In this document: positions 62,127 through 64,000 of the stretch, piece after piece
How the letters are laid out: every line of letters begins with the position of its first letter
How positions within the stretch are numbered: the first letter of the stretch is position 1
DNA from: Muribaculum intestinale
GTDB taxonomy: Bacteria; Bacteroidota; Bacteroidia; Bacteroidales; Muribaculaceae
NCBI RefSeq assembly: GCF_002201515.1
Contig: NZ_CP021421.1
Span: 1,426,001-1,490,000, forward strand
DNA: 64,000 bases
Direction: 5' to 3'
Program-made: the position numbers and the translations under genes
The notes under the pieces: generated by a model
The model's input: only the letters and a program-made list of their open reading frames with translations
Databases searched by the model: none
Told to the model about the DNA's origin: nothing

Positions 62127-63947
62127 TCAGGCTGAGTGCTTGCGGAAATGGTCGCGGATGGTGTCGACGACATTGATTACATAGTCGCCCATCTTTTCCA
62201 GGTCGTTGATGATATCCATATAGTAGATGCCGGCCTGGTATTCGTAAACCTGGTTGTTTATGTTCTCGACATTCTTGGCTCTGTACTGGTTGCGCAGGTT
62301 GTTGATTTCGCGCTCCTTGTTGTACGAGCGTATTATATCGACCTCGCGAACTTTCTCTACGTCGCTGAGGATTACGAGCATATCGGACATCGCCTCCTTG
62401 ACATATGTGAACATTGTGTCTATATTGGCGAGAATCGAGTCGTGGAACTCTACGCCGCTCTCCTGCTTGCGGATTAGTATCTTGGCGCATCCGAAGCAGC
62501 AGTCGGCGATGCTCTCGATTTCGCTCACGATATTGAGCATGGCAGCTATATGCAGCTTGCCTTCGTTGGAGAGACGACCTTCGGCACAACGGTTGAGGTA
62601 ATTGGCAATCTCGATTTCCATGCGGTCGGAAATCTCCTCGTATTTTTCCAAACGGGAGTATAGTTGTGAGAATTCCTCGCTTTTTTCTTTTGCATGGACG
62701 AGCTGTTCGGCCATGTCAATCATGCGCTGTACGCGCTGAGCATATACGACAAGCTCTTTCTCGGCCTGGGCGATGTTGAGTTCCGACGCACTGAGTAGAC
62801 CTCCTGAGATGAACTTGAGCTGGAATTCCTCGTCTTCCTTGTGCTTGGCCGGCACGAGCTTCTCGACAATTTTCACATAAAGTCCGGTGAGCCATATCAT
62901 GATAACCACGTTGACGAGGTTGAATACGGTATGGAACATCGACAGGCCGAACGATACGCTGAACTGCATTTGTGCAACCTGCAACAATACGGGATGCTCG
63001 GCAGGGAGCGAGTTGCCGACAAGTAGATTGTATGTCTGCGGGTCGGTGGCCTCAAGGTTATTGACAAAACTGAACATGCTCTCTGGATTGCCCTGCCCGA
63101 GCCATTGGGTAATGTCGACATTGAGGCGCACAAAAGGATAGAATACAGCGAGTGTCCATAGTATACCGAAGAGGTTGAAGAGCAGGTGGCCCATCGCGGT
63201 GCGCTTGGCGGCTACGTTACCGCTCATTGAGGCAAGAAGTGGGGTGATGGTTGTACCGATGTTGGAGCCGAGCACGACAGCACATGCGAGGTCGAAAGTA
63301 ATCCAGCCTTTAGTACACATAATCAGCACGATGGCAAATGTGGCCGCTGACGACTGGATGATGGCTGTAAGGATGACGCCGACAAACAGGAACAGCAGTA
63401 CCGAAAGGAATCCCATCGATGCATAGTGCTCCAGGAATGCAAACATCTCGGGGTTGCTCTGCAGGTCGGGCACATAATCGCTGATCATGTTAAGGCCCAT
63501 GAAAAGGAATGAGAATCCGATTATGAACTCGCCCAATGATTTCTTGCGCGATGAGTTGCAGAACAGGAGTGGCACCGCGCATGCTATAAGCGGGAGAATG
63601 AATACCGACGTGTCGACTTTAAATCCGAACAGTGCTATAATCCAGGCCGTAAAAGTCGTGCCGACATTGGCGCCGAATATTACGGCCATTGACTGGCCGA
63701 GGGTCATAAGCCCCGCGTTGACAAAACTTACCACCATCACCGTCGATGCCGACGAACTTTGGATGAGGGCTGTAATAAGGATGCCGGTAAGCAGTCCTGT
63801 GAACCGGTTGCGGGTCATGGCCGACAGAATGTTGCGCAGACGGTCGCCTGCTGCTTTCTGGAGGCCTTCGCTCATTACCTTCATTCCGTAGAGGAACAGG
63901 CCTACTGAGCCGAGAAGAGCGAAAAAGTCTAAAAGTGTATAGTTCAT
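62127..63947 (-). CDS. Na/Pi cotransporter family protein with PhoU-like C-terminus
   Basis: 606 residues. Two inverted Na_Pi_cotrans repeats: the first has ILITALIQSSSASTVMVVSF, then VIFGANVGTTFTAWIIALFG; the second has VILTAIIQSSAATFAIVLIM, then VVLGSNIGTTITPLLASMSG. The QSSSA and GxNxGTT motifs are those of the NptA/SLC34 family. From about residue 400 a PhoU-like helical domain follows (QRVQRMIDMAEQLVHAKEKS; YMDIINDLEKMGDYVINVVD). It probably moves phosphate with sodium, or controls phosphate flux. Direction of transport is not certain. Confidence 0.92.
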   Translation of the reverse strand: MNYTLLDFFALLGSVGLFLYGMKVMSEGLQKAAGDRLRNILSAMTRNRFTGLLTGILITALIQSSSASTVMVVSFVNAGLMTLGQSMAVIFGANVGTTFTAWIIALFGFKVDTSVFILPLIACAVPLLFCNSSRKKSLGEFIIGFSFLFMGLNMISDYVPDLQSNPEMFAFLEHYASMGFLSVLLFLFVGVILTAIIQSSAATFAIVLIMCTKGWITFDLACAVVLGSNIGTTITPLLASMSGNVAAKRTAMGHLLFNLFGILWTLAVFYPFVRLNVDITQWLGQGNPESMFSFVNNLEATDPQTYNLLVGNSLPAEHPVLLQVAQMQFSVSFGLSMFHTVFNLVNVVIMIWLTGLYVKIVEKLVPAKHKEDEEFQLKFISGGLLSASELNIAQAEKELVVYAQRVQRMIDMAEQLVHAKEKSEEFSQLYSRLEKYEEISDRMEIEIANYLNRCAEGRLSNEGKLHIAAMLNIVSEIESIADCCFGCAKILIRKQESGVEFHDSILANIDTMFTYVKEAMSDMLVILSDVEKVREVDIIRSYNKEREINNLRNQYRAKNVENINNQVYEYQAGIYYMDIINDLEKMGDYVINVVDTIRDHFRKHSA

Positions 63948-64000
63948 TACCTAAAAGGAATGTTGGCTATGTGGCCGGCTGTCATGGAGGCGGTTTGTCG

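Overview
The window reads as chromosomal DNA of a Bacteroidales bacterium, most likely Muribaculaceae or a close relative. This rests on three things seen in the sequence: promoter -7 boxes of the Bacteroidota form TAnnTTTG upstream of many genes, few Shine-Dalgarno sites, and several large secreted proteins ending in a type-A-sorting-like tail. The gene set also fits: carboxynorspermidine synthase, Bacteroidota-type LptE, GH3-like protein, DUF3467, DUF3316-like and NigD-like proteins. The family-level placement is inference. I saw no rRNA, tRNA or CRISPR array.

Region by region: (1) 1-6088, minus strand, is the end of a surface-polysaccharide locus, read right to left: glycosyltransferase, UDP-GlcNAc 2-epimerase, glycosyltransferase, Wzx flippase, Wza-like export lipoprotein, and a Wzy/ligase-like membrane protein cut by the window edge. 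(2) 6191-9138: carboxynorspermidine synthase, MscL, GAPDH. (3) 9518-15532: a 2004-residue secreted C10 (streptopain-like) protease with duplicated modules and BspA-type leucine-rich repeats. (4) 15640-22056: methyltransferase, a small membrane ORF bracketed by a duplicated upp 3' end, upp, HAD phosphatase, GH3-like enzyme, small acidic lipoprotein, recA and an Lrp regulator. (5) 22208-26459: O-acetylhomoserine sulfhydrylase and a MalY/PatB C-S lyase, with a complete ISAs1-family element (23830-25173, 10-bp target duplication) between them. (6) 26616-30993: bifunctional Rel followed by a PgpH-type HD phosphodiesterase, so (p)ppGpp and probably c-di-AMP metabolism are adjacent. (7) 31423-42468: secreted proteins (a repeat protein, an S8 subtilase, a triplicated LRR protein, an exported bleomycin-hydrolase-type C1 peptidase) and two unknowns. 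(8) 42498-47928: TcdA, LolD, NigD-like lipoprotein, DUF3467, CysS and a RecD-like helicase. (9) 48016-52622, minus: Lrp regulator, then an envelope operon of acyltransferase, sigma-54 activator, LptE, an unknown and SecG. (10) 52679-57288, minus: ParC, a DUF3316-like protein and an S41 peptidase lipoprotein. (11) 57387-63947: thioesterase, QueA, ApbE, RNase HII, an OmpR-type regulator and a Na/Pi cotransporter.

The most distinctive material is the secreted set. Four large proteins share a C-terminal tail (GID or GIS, then a Y-x-L/V-x-G strand, then a G-V/I-Y strand and a basic end). Two of them are proteases and two carry large internal duplications. The most unusual structural observation is the roughly 460-bp segment between two copies of the upp 3' end, which also carries a 28-bp perfect palindrome.
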